This document shows positions 9,080 through 17,594 of a stretch of DNA of 64,000 bases, one piece after another (within the stretch, counting starts at the first letter, position 1; each line of letters begins with the position of its first letter). A model generated the notes under the pieces. It had not been told where the DNA came from and did not search any database. It saw only the letters and a list, made by a program, of their open reading frames with translations. The stretch spans positions 124,001 through 188,000 of the forward strand of contig NZ_BOOA01000005.1 in NCBI RefSeq assembly GCF_016862995.1. Reading direction: 5' to 3'. The position numbers were made by a program, and so were the translations under genes. The DNA comes from Acrocarpospora phusangensis (GTDB lineage Bacteria > Actinomycetota > Actinomycetes > Streptosporangiales > Streptosporangiaceae).

Positions 9080-9840
9080 GCGTGCTCAGCTTCCGCGACG
9101 TCTCCGTACGGTACGGCTCGCACACCGTGCTGAAGGGCGTCAGCCTCGACGTCGCCGAGGGCCAGACCGTGGGCCTGGTCGGCGAGTCGGGCTCCGGGAA
9201 GTCGACCATGGCGCGGGCCGCCGTCGGCCTGGCCCCCGTCACCAGCGGCCAGATCCTGCTGAACGGCCATCCGGTGCCCGGCCGGGGCCGCGAGCGGCCG
9301 GTGCAGATGGTCTTCCAGGATCCGTACTCCTCGCTCGACCCGCGCATGACCGTGGGGGAGAGCATCGCGGAGGCCATGCGGGACCGCCTCGGCAAGAAGG
9401 CCCGGCAGGCGGAGATCGCGCGCCTGCTCGCGCTGGTCCATCTGGACGCGTCCCGGGCCGGCGACCTGCCCAGCCGGCTCTCCGGCGGCCAGCGTCAGCG
9501 CGTCGCGCTGGCCAGGGCGCTCGCGGCCCGGCCCGAGGTGATCCTCGCCGACGAGATCACCTCCGCGCTCGACGTGTCCGTGCAGGGCGCCGTGCTCAAC
9601 CTCGTCCGCGACATGCGGCGCGACCTGGGCCTGTCCATGTTGTTCATCTCCCACAACCTGGCGGTCGTCCGGTACGTCGCCGACCACGTGGCCGTCCTGT
9701 ACGCCGGCGAGATCGTCGAGTACGGCCCCACCGCCCAGGTCCTCGGCGCGCCACGCCACGAGTACACCCGCACCCTCATCGACGCCATCCCCGGACCCGG
9801 GCGAAGTGCCCACACCATGACCTTGAAGGAGCAGACGTGA
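9076..9840 (+). CDS. Peptide ABC transporter ATP-binding protein, DppF/OppF type
   Basis: The 254-residue protein carries Walker A GESGSGKST (K42), Q-loop VFQDPYSSLDPRM, signature LSGGQRQRVALARALA, Walker B VILADEITSALD and the switch His in FISHN. It is the second ATPase of the peptide importer. The ATG overlaps the stop of the fused gene (ATGA), which argues for coupled translation and rules out longer upstream starts in the same frame. Confidence 0.93.
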   Translation: MSVLSFRDVSVRYGSHTVLKGVSLDVAEGQTVGLVGESGSGKSTMARAAVGLAPVTSGQILLNGHPVPGRGRERPVQMVFQDPYSSLDPRMTVGESIAEAMRDRLGKKARQAEIARLLALVHLDASRAGDLPSRLSGGQRQRVALARALAARPEVILADEITSALDVSVQGAVLNLVRDMRRDLGLSMLFISHNLAVVRYVADHVAVLYAGEIVEYGPTAQVLGAPRHEYTRTLIDAIPGPGRSAHTMTLKEQT

Positions 9841-11225
9841 CCACTATCGATCAGGTCCACTGGCAGAGCCGTCTCGACGAGCTCGCCGCCAAGCACGGGA
9901 TTCCGGGCGCCCAGCTGGGCATCCTCCGGGTCGGGACCGACGGCGCGGACGACGAGCTCGTCACCGCCGTGACGGGCGTGCTGCACGCCGGCACCGGCCA
10001 GCCGGCCACCGCGGACTCCGTCTGGCAGATCGGCTCCATCTCCAAGGTGTGGACCGCGACCGTCATCATGCAGCTCGTCGACGAGGGCCGGTTCACCCTG
10101 GAGACGCCGGTCGCGGAGATCCTCCCGGAGTTCCGGCTGCGCGACCCCGAGATCACCGCGGCCGTGACCGTCTGGCACCTGCTCACCCACACCAGCGGCA
10201 TCGACGGCGACCTGTTCACCGACACCGGCCGGGGCGACGACGCGCTGGAGAAGTACGTCGCGCTGCTGGCCGACTCCGCGCAGAACCACCCGATCGGCGC
10301 CACCTGGTCGTACTGCAACGCGGGCTACTCCGTGCTCGGCCGGATCATCGAGGTCGTCACCGGCCGGACCTGGGACCAGGCGATCAAGGAGAAGCTCTTC
10401 GCCCCGCTCGGCCTGACCCACACCACGACCCTGCCCGAGGAGGCGATGGTCTTCGCCCACGCGATGGGCCACGTCAAGGGCGGCGAGGAGCCGGTGGTCG
10501 CGCCGGTGTGGGGCCTGCCCCGCGCGGTCGGCCCGGCCGGCCTGATCACCTCGACCGTCACCGAGGTGCTCGCCTTCGCCCGGATGCACCTGGCCGGGGG
10601 ACTCGCCGCCGACGGGACCCGCGTGCTGTCGGAGGAGAGCACGGCGGCGATGTCGGCGTACCAGACCGACTGCCCGGAGAAGCACCTGCTGGGCGACTCG
10701 TGGGGGCTGGGCTGGTTCCGCTGCGACTGGCACGGCCATCGCGCGTACGGCCACGACGGCAACACCATCGGGCAGGCGGCGTTCCTGCGCGTCCTGCCGG
10801 AGGCCGGGGTCGCGGTCGCGCTCAACACCAACGGCGGCCACACCCACGACCTCTACCTCGACCTGTACGACGAGATCTTCGCCGAGCTCACCGGCGTGCG
10901 GACGCCCGAGCCGTTCGAGCCGCCGGCCGAGCCGGTGACGACGGACGTGGCGCCGTACGCCGGGACGTACGAGCGGGAGTCGGTCCGCATGGAGGTCTTC
11001 GACGACGAGGGCAAGCCGACCCTGCGGGTCACGGTGACCGGCCCCCTGGCCGAGCTGGAGGACATCCCCGTCCAGATCTACGAGATGACCCCGGTCTCGG
11101 CGGGCGTGTACACCGTACGCCCCGAAGGCATGGAGTCGTGGGTGCCCGTGACGTTCTACTCGCTGCCCACGGGCGAGGAGTACGTGCACTACGGCGCTCG
11201 CGCGACCCCGAAGAAGCTCGGCTGA
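9837..11225 (+). CDS. Serine hydrolase, beta-lactamase/S12 peptidase family (second paralogue)
   Basis: This 462-residue paralogue of the product encoded at 3179 has SxxK in IGSISK (S67, K70), YxN as YCN in WSYCNAGY, and HDG in YGHDGNTIG, then a C-terminal beta-rich domain. It shares the long GDLFTDTGRGDDALEKYV segment with its paralogue, so the two arose by duplication but have diverged. The GTG start overlaps the ATPase stop codon (GTGA). No export signal is seen, so a cytoplasmic D-aminopeptidase or DD-carboxypeptidase-like role on imported peptides is inferred. Confidence 0.88.
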   Translation: MTTIDQVHWQSRLDELAAKHGIPGAQLGILRVGTDGADDELVTAVTGVLHAGTGQPATADSVWQIGSISKVWTATVIMQLVDEGRFTLETPVAEILPEFRLRDPEITAAVTVWHLLTHTSGIDGDLFTDTGRGDDALEKYVALLADSAQNHPIGATWSYCNAGYSVLGRIIEVVTGRTWDQAIKEKLFAPLGLTHTTTLPEEAMVFAHAMGHVKGGEEPVVAPVWGLPRAVGPAGLITSTVTEVLAFARMHLAGGLAADGTRVLSEESTAAMSAYQTDCPEKHLLGDSWGLGWFRCDWHGHRAYGHDGNTIGQAAFLRVLPEAGVAVALNTNGGHTHDLYLDLYDEIFAELTGVRTPEPFEPPAEPVTTDVAPYAGTYERESVRMEVFDDEGKPTLRVTVTGPLAELEDIPVQIYEMTPVSAGVYTVRPEGMESWVPVTFYSLPTGEEYVHYGARATPKKLG

Positions 11226-11227
11226 CC

Positions 11228-12334
11228 GTGCGCGTTTTCAGCATCGACGCGTTCCTCACCGACCTGAGAGCCCTCGTCGAGTGCGAGTCGCCGTCCTGGG
11301 ATCGGGCCGCGGTCGCCCGCTCGGCCGACCTCGTCGCCCGCGTCGGCGCGCTCCGGCTCGGCGCGGAACCCGAGCGGATCACTATCGACGGGTGCGCGCA
11401 CCTGCGGTGGCGCTTCGGCGACGGCGACCGCCAGGTGCTGCTCCTGGCCCACCACGACACGGTCTGGCCGCTCGGCACCCTGGCGACCCGTCCGTACGAG
11501 CTGACCGGCGGCGTGATCCGCGGACCGGGCTGTTTCGACATGCTCGCCGGCCTGGTCATGGCGATCCACGCCGTCGCCGGACTGCCCGACCGCACCGGCG
11601 TCACCCTGCTGGTGACGGGGGACGAGGAGATCGGGTCGCCGAGTTCGCGCGCGCTGATCGAGGAGGAGGCCCGCCGCTCCAGGGCGGCGCTCGTCCTGGA
11701 GGCGTCAGCCGACGGCGGCGCGCTCAAGACCGCCCGCAAGGGCGTGTCCCTGTACGAGGTCCACGTCACCGGACGGGCGGCCCACGCCGGGCTGGAGCCG
11801 GAGAAGGGCGTCAACGCCACGCTCGAACTGGCCCGGCTCGCCCTCGCGGTGAGTGCCCTGGGCGATCCGGCGACCGGCACCACGGTCACGCCGACCGTGA
11901 TCGCGGCGGGCACGGCCACGAACACGGTACCCGCGTCGGGCTCCTTCGCGGTCGACGTACGCGCCTGGAGCCACGACGAGCAGCTGCGGGTCGATCGGGC
12001 GCTGCGCGCGCTGACACCGGTCGACCCCGCCGCCGTGATCGAGATCAGGGGCGGCGTCAACCGGCCGCCGCTGGAGGAACCGGCGAGCCGCGCGCTCCTG
12101 GAGCGGGCCGCCGGCGTCGCCGCTCGGCTCGGCCTGCCGCCGGTCTCCGGGACGGCCGTCGGAGGCGCCTCGGACGGCAACTTCACCGCGGGCGTCGGCA
12201 CCCCGACGCTCGACGGCCTGGGCGCGGTGGGCGCGGGAGCCCACGCCGACCACGAGCACGTCCTGGCCGGCCGGGTGCCCGACCGCACGGTGCTCCTGCG
12301 CGAACTGGTCGCCGAACTTCTGGAGGAGGCGTGA
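11228..12334 (+). CDS. M20-family metallohydrolase, probable N-acyl-amino acid deacylase
   Basis: The 368-residue protein shows the dinuclear zinc ligands of family M20: HHDTVW (H76, catalytic D78 region), GPGCFDML (D104), the catalytic and ligand Glu pair in TGDEEIGS (E133, E134), VLEAS (E158) and a C-terminal His in GAHADHEHV. The family includes ArgE, DapE, CPG2 and N-succinyl-L-amino acid desuccinylases. Next to the racemase and the GNAT gene, an L-specific desuccinylase is the best reading. GTG at 11228 is used because it follows the previous stop by 2 nt. Confidence 0.87.
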   Translation: MRVFSIDAFLTDLRALVECESPSWDRAAVARSADLVARVGALRLGAEPERITIDGCAHLRWRFGDGDRQVLLLAHHDTVWPLGTLATRPYELTGGVIRGPGCFDMLAGLVMAIHAVAGLPDRTGVTLLVTGDEEIGSPSSRALIEEEARRSRAALVLEASADGGALKTARKGVSLYEVHVTGRAAHAGLEPEKGVNATLELARLALAVSALGDPATGTTVTPTVIAAGTATNTVPASGSFAVDVRAWSHDEQLRVDRALRALTPVDPAAVIEIRGGVNRPPLEEPASRALLERAAGVAARLGLPPVSGTAVGGASDGNFTAGVGTPTLDGLGAVGAGAHADHEHVLAGRVPDRTVLLRELVAELLEEA

Positions 12335-13116
12335 GCATCGAGACCTCTTCCCTCGACCTGGCGGCGGAGGACGCGGCACGGTGGGCGGCGAAGGCGGGCG
12401 TGGTGACGAGGGAACTCCGGGACCTGCACGAAGCCCACGCCGTGATCGACCTGCTCATCGAGATCTGGGGCCGGCCGGAGAACCCGCTGATGACGGTCGA
12501 GTTCCTGCGCGCCCTCACGAAGGCGGGCAACTACGTCACCGGGGCGTACGACGGAGACCGGCTCGTCGGCGTGTGCATCGGCTTCCACGAGGAACCGGCG
12601 GCGCGTACCCTGCACAGCCACATCGCCGGTGTGGCGCCGGGCCTGGTGGGCCGCAGCGTCGGGACGGCGCTCAAGCTCCACCAGCGCGCCTGGGCCCTGG
12701 CCCGGGGCATCGGCACGATCGAGTGGACCTTCGATCCGCTGGTCAGCCGGAACGCGTACTTCAACATCGTCAAGCTGGGTGCGCTCCCGGTGGAGTACCT
12801 CCCGAACTTCTACGGCGCGATGCACGACGCGATCAACGGGGGCGACGACACCGACCGCCTGCTCGTGCGCTGGGACCTGCTCTCGCCGCGGGTCGTCGCC
12901 GCCTGCTCGGGGACGCCGTTCGAGCGCCCGGCCGGCGGCCCGTCCAGCAGGAGGGTCGCGGCTCCGGCCGACATCGCGGCCCTGCGCGTGGCCGACGCGG
13001 CCGCCGCCGTGGCCTGGCGTCTGCGGCTGCGCGACGAGCTGGAGCCGCTGATGGCCGCCGGCGGACGCGTCGTCGACTTCGACTTCGACCTCGGCTACCT
13101 CGTCGAGTCGACCTGA
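12331..13116 (+). CDS. GNAT-family N-acyltransferase, candidate D-amino acid N-succinyltransferase
   Basis: This 261-residue protein resembles the COG3375 type of GNAT proteins, with the acetyl-CoA-fold core around residues 30-160, including GLVGRSVGTALKLHQRAWALARG and IEWTFDPLVSRNAYFNIVKLG. COG3375-type genes are known partners of N-succinylamino acid racemase genes, where they transfer succinyl from succinyl-CoA to D-amino acids. The GTG start overlaps the M20 stop codon, and the racemase follows 19 nt downstream. The acyl donor cannot be read from sequence. Confidence 0.82.
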   Translation: MSIETSSLDLAAEDAARWAAKAGVVTRELRDLHEAHAVIDLLIEIWGRPENPLMTVEFLRALTKAGNYVTGAYDGDRLVGVCIGFHEEPAARTLHSHIAGVAPGLVGRSVGTALKLHQRAWALARGIGTIEWTFDPLVSRNAYFNIVKLGALPVEYLPNFYGAMHDAINGGDDTDRLLVRWDLLSPRVVAACSGTPFERPAGGPSSRRVAAPADIAALRVADAAAAVAWRLRLRDELEPLMAAGGRVVDFDFDLGYLVEST

Positions 13117-13135
13117 GACAGATCCGGAGAACGTC

Positions 13136-14260
13136 ATGAAACTGCGCGGAATCGAACTGCGCCGTGTCTCGATGCCGCTCGTGTCCCCGTTCCGTACCTC
13201 GTTCGGCACGCAGACCGAGCGCGACATCCTCCTGCTCAAAGCCGTGACGGACGACGCCGAGGGCTGGGGCGAGTGCGTCGCGCTGGCCGACCCGCTCTAC
13301 TCGGCCGAGTACGTGGAGTCCCAGGCGGACGTGCTGCGCCGCCACCTCCTCCCGAAACTGGCGTCGCCCGAGGGGAGGGCCGCCATCGCGCGCTCCGGCG
13401 CGGTCGCCGTCGCCGGCCTGCTGCACCCGTTCAAGGGCCATCGCATGGCCAAGGCCGCGATGGAGATGGCCATCCTCGACGCGGAACTCCGCGCGCTCGG
13501 CCGCTCCTTCGCCCGCGAACTCGGCGCGGTCGCCGACCGGGTTCCCAGCGGGGTGTCGGTCGGCATCCACGACTCCGTCCCGGAACTGCTGTCGGTCGTC
13601 GGGGGATACCTGGACGAAGGGTACGTGCGGATCAAACTGAAGATCGAGCCGGGCTGGGACGTGGTCCCGGTGGCCGCCGTGCGGGAACGTTTCGGCGGGG
13701 ACGTGCTGCTCCAGGTCGACGCCAACACGGCCTACACGCTTCGCGACGCCCGCCACCTCGCCAAGCTCGACGAGTTCGACCTGCTCCTGATCGAGCAGCC
13801 GCTGGAGGAGGAGGACATCCTCGGGCACGCCGAGCTGGCCAAGCAGATGGCGACACCGATCTGCCTCGACGAGTCCATCGTCTCCGCGCAGACCGCCGCC
13901 GCGGCGATCACGCTCGGTGCCTGCCAGATCATCAACATCAAGCCCGGTCGCGTGGGCGGATACCTGGAAGCCCGGAAGATCCACGATCTGGCCGTCGCTA
14001 CCAGGGTGCCGGTCTGGTGCGGGGGCATGCTGGAGACGGGCATCGGCCGCGCGGCCAACCTCGCGCTGGCCGCCCTGCCCGGCTTCACGCTCCCGGGCGA
14101 CGTCTCGGCCTCCGGCCGGTTCTACCGTACGGACGTCACCGAGCCGATCGTCATGGACGACGGTCACATCGCGGTCCCCACCGGGCCGGGGCTGGGCGTC
14201 ACCCCCATCCCCGAGCTGCTCGACCGGTTCACGACAGCGACGGAATGGATCGACTTCTGA
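13136..14260 (+). CDS. N-succinylamino acid racemase / o-succinylbenzoate synthase family (enolase superfamily)
   Basis: The 374-residue protein matches, from memory, the Amycolatopsis N-acylamino acid racemase along its whole length, with a constant +6 offset of the active site. Catalytic lysines lie in RIKLKIEPGWD (K167, K169) and INIKPGR (K269), and metal ligands are D195 (LLQVDANT), E220 (LIEQPLEEED) and D245 (CLDES). Members interconvert N-acyl D- and L-amino acids, and some also make o-succinylbenzoate for menaquinone. The neighbouring acyltransferase, deacylase and peptidases argue for racemase duty here. AGA-rich sequence upstream and ATG at 13136 fix the start. Confidence 0.93.
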   Translation: MKLRGIELRRVSMPLVSPFRTSFGTQTERDILLLKAVTDDAEGWGECVALADPLYSAEYVESQADVLRRHLLPKLASPEGRAAIARSGAVAVAGLLHPFKGHRMAKAAMEMAILDAELRALGRSFARELGAVADRVPSGVSVGIHDSVPELLSVVGGYLDEGYVRIKLKIEPGWDVVPVAAVRERFGGDVLLQVDANTAYTLRDARHLAKLDEFDLLLIEQPLEEEDILGHAELAKQMATPICLDESIVSAQTAAAAITLGACQIINIKPGRVGGYLEARKIHDLAVATRVPVWCGGMLETGIGRAANLALAALPGFTLPGDVSASGRFYRTDVTEPIVMDDGHIAVPTGPGLGVTPIPELLDRFTTATEWIDF

Positions 14261-14267
14261 CCGTCGG

Positions 14268-14291
14268 CCGATCGGATCGCCCGCCTATACT
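14268..14291 (+). promoter_or_regulatory. Promoter of the PucR-type regulator with a CCGATCGGA motif
   Basis: TATACT at 14286-14291 is a good -10 and ends 7 nt before the GTG at 14299, so the transcript is probably leaderless. CCGATCGGA at 14268-14276 lies in the -35 to -10 spacer and matches the core of the inverted repeat at 3100-3139. Shared position in two promoters of one gene block suggests autoregulation plus operon control. The motif is short and GC-rich, so chance is not excluded. Confidence 0.5.
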
Positions 14292-14298
14292 GCCGGGC

Positions 14299-15933
14299 GT
14301 GAGCCAGCGACCGCGCGCCAGCCTCGGCCGGGTACTGGATGACCTCGGGTCCACCCTCCTCGAACTGGTCGCCGGTGACGTCGACCATCCGGAGGAGATC
14401 AGCGCACTCGTCATCTTCGACCCGCTGGACGAACCCGTGCTCGCGCCGCGCTCACTCGTCCTGGGGGTCGGGGTCGACCCGGCCGGCGGCACGCTGGCCC
14501 CGCTGCTCCGCTCCCTCGGCGACCACGACACGGTGGCGCTCGTCGTCCGGGCTCCGGTCGCCGTGACGCCCGAGGTGCGGGACGCCGTCGAGGCCGGCGG
14601 CGTGGCCCTCATCGGGCTGCGCCGAGGCGCGACATGGGCCCAGCTCACCGCCCTCATCCGCTCGATGCTCGCCGAAGGGGACATCGGCGTCACCGGGCAC
14701 GAGTCCCTCGGCGGACTCCCGTCCGGGGACCTCTTCGCGGTCGCCAACGCCGTGGCCGCGCTCCTCGACGCCCCCATCACCATCGAGGACCGCAGCTCCC
14801 GCGTGCTCGCCTTCTCCGGCCGCCAGGACGAGGCGGACCCCTCCCGCGTCGAGACGGTCATCGGCCGCCAGGTCCCCGAACGGTACGCCACCCGCCTCAC
14901 CGAACTGGGCGTCTTCCGCGACCTCTACCGCTACCAGGGCCCGGTCGTCGTCAAGGCGCAGGACCTGGGCTACGACGGGATCACCGTCCAGCGCGTCGCC
15001 ATCGCCGTACGCGCCGGTGACGAGGTCCTCGGCTCCATCTGGGCCGCCATGGACGGCGAGGTCGACCGAGAACGCATCGACGCCATGCTCGAAGCCTCGA
15101 AACTGGTCGCCCTGCACCTGCTGCGCCTCCGCGCCGGCGCCGACGTCCAGCGCAGACTCCGCACCGACCTGATCGGCACGGTCCTCGAAGGCGGAGCCGG
15201 CGCCCGCGACGCGCTCGTACGGCTCGGCCTGGCCGGTCGCCGCCTCGTCCTCGTCAGCGCGGGCCTGCTGGCCGACGACGACCACGCCCGCGCCGACCAG
15301 AGCAGGGCCGCCGACCTCGAACGACTCGCGGACGCGCTGTCCGTCCACCTCTCGGTGACCGTGCCCTCCTCGGCGGTGGCCGCGGTCGGCGGCACGGTGT
15401 ACGGCCTGCTCCCCGTGGTCGTCTCGACGGGCAGCCCGGAACAGCGCGTCGTCCGCCTGGCCTCCGACTTCGTCGACCGCGTCGGCGGCAACCTGCACGC
15501 GATCGTCGCGGTCGCCCCGGCCGGATCGGAGATCAGCGGCATCGTGCACGGCAAAGCCCAGGCCGACCGCGTGCTCCGGGTCATGCGGGAAGGCCACACC
15601 ACCCTCCGGGTGGCCCGCCTCGACGACGTCCAGACCCTCGCCCTCGTCCTCGAACTCCGCGACCTCGCCGCAGCCCGCGACGAACGCCCGGGCGGCGCCA
15701 TCGCCCGCCTGATCGAGTACGACGAGCGCAACAACGCCGGCCTCGTCGAATCCCTCGAAGCCTGGCTGGACGCCCTCGGCGACGTCGCCAAGGCCGCCAA
15801 CGCCCTCTTCATCCACGCCAACACCCTGCGCTACCGGCTCAGACGCGTCAGCGAGGTCGGCGAGATCGACCTCGACGACCCGGAACAGCGCTTCGCCGCG
15901 ATGCTCCAACTCCGCATTTTGGCCCCACGCTGA
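14299..15933 (+). CDS. PucR-family transcriptional regulator
   Basis: The 544-residue protein ends with the PucR-type helix-turn-helix (about residues 460-540, including GDVAKAANALFIHANTLRYRLRRVSEVGEIDLDDPEQRF). The middle resembles the GGDEF-like domain found ahead of it, and the N-terminal 150 residues resemble a PucR ligand-sensing region. Such proteins usually activate purine or amino acid catabolic genes in response to substrate. Placed directly after the racemase and in the same direction, it probably controls the D-peptide block. GTG at 14299 follows a -10 by 7 nt; the frame is open much further upstream but antisense-like. Confidence 0.88.
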   Translation: MSQRPRASLGRVLDDLGSTLLELVAGDVDHPEEISALVIFDPLDEPVLAPRSLVLGVGVDPAGGTLAPLLRSLGDHDTVALVVRAPVAVTPEVRDAVEAGGVALIGLRRGATWAQLTALIRSMLAEGDIGVTGHESLGGLPSGDLFAVANAVAALLDAPITIEDRSSRVLAFSGRQDEADPSRVETVIGRQVPERYATRLTELGVFRDLYRYQGPVVVKAQDLGYDGITVQRVAIAVRAGDEVLGSIWAAMDGEVDRERIDAMLEASKLVALHLLRLRAGADVQRRLRTDLIGTVLEGGAGARDALVRLGLAGRRLVLVSAGLLADDDHARADQSRAADLERLADALSVHLSVTVPSSAVAAVGGTVYGLLPVVVSTGSPEQRVVRLASDFVDRVGGNLHAIVAVAPAGSEISGIVHGKAQADRVLRVMREGHTTLRVARLDDVQTLALVLELRDLAAARDERPGGAIARLIEYDERNNAGLVESLEAWLDALGDVAKAANALFIHANTLRYRLRRVSEVGEIDLDDPEQRFAAMLQLRILAPR

Positions 15934-15950
15934 ACCGGAATCCGAGATCT

Positions 15951-16907
15951 ATGATCGTTCGTGTGGATCTGGACGATACCGCCGCCCGGCTCGGGGTACC
16001 CGTCGAGGAAATCGACCGCGTGCACCGGCTCGCCGCCGACCGGCCATCGGCTTCGCTGCCCGCCAAAGCAGACGCGCCCGCGATCCTGGGCCGGCTCGCG
16101 GTCCGGCCGGAGGACGCCGCGGAGATCATGGAGGGCTGGCCCGACCCGGACTCTCCGTTGTGGACCCCGGAGCTGCGCTGGCTGCTCGACCGCTCGATCG
16201 CCCTGGTCCGCGCCGACCTCGGGGGCCACGTCTGGATGCCGCCCGGCCCGGAGCTGCCGCGCGAACGGGGCCCCGCCTGGCGGCACCTCTACGTGTACGC
16301 GTACCTGGCCCTGATCGACGTCGTCACGGCGTACCACCGCGACCACGGCGTCGCCGAGGCCGTGACGTGGGTGAGCCTCGCGGACCTGGGCCGCAACCTC
16401 GCGATCGACCGGCGGATGCGGCGCGAGGGCTGGCCGGTCATGCAGAGCTGGCTGACGCTGCACGCGCGCGGCAGCGTCTACGAGCTGGGCCGGCTGCAGT
16501 TCCATCGCGGCGGCGCCGCCATCGACCTGCACATCCCCGACTCGGGGCCGTTGACCCCGGAGGCGGTCGCCGCGTCGCTCGACGAGGCCCGCGCGTTCTT
16601 CCCGCGCCACTTTCCCGACGAGCACTACACGGCGTTCGCCTGCGGCTCGTGGCTGCTCGACCCGCAGCTGCGGGAGTACCTGCCCGACGACTCCAACATC
16701 GTCCGGTTCCAGCGCAGGTTCGAGCTGGAGCCGTACGAGGAGCCGGAAGGGCTGGACTGCGATGTCGAGGTACTGCGGTTCGTGTTCCGCAGCCTGACCA
16801 CGCCGCTCGACCAGCTGCCGCGCGGCACCGTGCTCCAGCGCGCGATCATCGACCACCTGAAGGCCGGCCGCCACTGGCACTGGCGCCGTGGCCACTTCCC
16901 GATCTAG
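15951..16907 (+). CDS. Acyltransferase-like protein (GNAT-like, NAT_N/GNAT_C type)
   Basis: This 318-residue protein resembles the actinobacterial acyltransferase-domain proteins with an all-alpha N-terminal part (to about residue 125) and a GNAT-like C-terminal part (about 130-290, with WVSLADLGRNLAIDRRM and QLQFHRGG-like core strands). The substrate is unknown. It begins 17 nt after the regulator gene and points the same way, so it may be transcribed with it. Assignment rests on overall pattern recognition and not on a catalytic motif. Confidence 0.65.
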   Translation: MIVRVDLDDTAARLGVPVEEIDRVHRLAADRPSASLPAKADAPAILGRLAVRPEDAAEIMEGWPDPDSPLWTPELRWLLDRSIALVRADLGGHVWMPPGPELPRERGPAWRHLYVYAYLALIDVVTAYHRDHGVAEAVTWVSLADLGRNLAIDRRMRREGWPVMQSWLTLHARGSVYELGRLQFHRGGAAIDLHIPDSGPLTPEAVAASLDEARAFFPRHFPDEHYTAFACGSWLLDPQLREYLPDDSNIVRFQRRFELEPYEEPEGLDCDVEVLRFVFRSLTTPLDQLPRGTVLQRAIIDHLKAGRHWHWRRGHFPI

Positions 16908-16943
16908 CCACGGTCGGGATCGCCGCGCGTCGGCTGCCGACGG

Positions 16944-17594
16944 TCAGCCGCGGAGGAAGGTGAGGACGGCGAGGACGCGGCGGTGGTCGTCGCCGGCGGG
17001 GGGCAGGTCGAGTTTGGTGAGGATGCTGGCGATGTGTTTGGCGACGGCGGCCTCGGTGACCACCAGGAGGCGGGCGATGGCGGCGTTGGAGCGGCCCTCG
17101 GCGACCAGGCCGAGGACCTCGCGTTCGCGTGGGGTCAGGCGGGACAGGGGGCCGCGGCGGCGGCTGAGGAGTTGCCGGACCACCTCGGGGTCGACGACCG
17201 TGTGGCCTTCGGCGACCCGCTCGACCGCGTCCACGAACTCGCGTACGTCGCCGATCCGGTCTTTCAGCAGGTAGCCGATGCCCGCGCCGCCGTCGGAGTC
17301 GAGGAGTTCGGCGGCGTAGGTCTGCTCGACGTACTGGCTGAGGACCAGGACGGCGAGGCCGGGGTGGGCGGCGCGCAGCGTGAGCGCGGCGCGCAGGCCC
17401 TCGTCGGTGAAGGCGGGTGGCATGCGCACGTCGGCGACGACGATGTCGGGGGTGTGTTCGGCGACGGCGGCGACCAGGGATTCGCCGTCGCCGACGGAGG
17501 CGACGACCTCGTGGCCGAAGCGGTCGAGGAGCCCGGCGAGGCCCTCGCGGAGGAGTACGCCGTCCTCGGCGAGGGCTATTCGGAGCGGGGGCAC
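16944..17594 (-). CDS. NarL/LuxR-type response regulator
   Basis: The 216-residue protein has a receiver domain with acidic pocket AED near residue 9-11 and phospho-acceptor D55 in VVADVRMPP, then a LuxR-type helix-turn-helix in LTPREREVLGLVAEGRSNAAIARLL near residue 150-175. It overlaps the histidine kinase gene by 19 nt, so the two form one operon and a cognate pair. The divergent ABC exporter genes at 18896-22008 are plausible targets. Confidence 0.95.
   Translation of the reverse strand: MPPLRIALAEDGVLLREGLAGLLDRFGHEVVASVGDGESLVAAVAEHTPDIVVADVRMPPAFTDEGLRAALTLRAAHPGLAVLVLSQYVEQTYAAELLDSDGGAGIGYLLKDRIGDVREFVDAVERVAEGHTVVDPEVVRQLLSRRRGPLSRLTPREREVLGLVAEGRSNAAIARLLVVTEAAVAKHIASILTKLDLPPAGDDHRRVLAVLTFLRG

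Noticed and set aside
13273-14298. Upstream extension of the PucR gene through the racemase gene
   Set aside because: It is out of frame with the clearly real racemase, and a -10 element ends 7 nt before the GTG at 14299.
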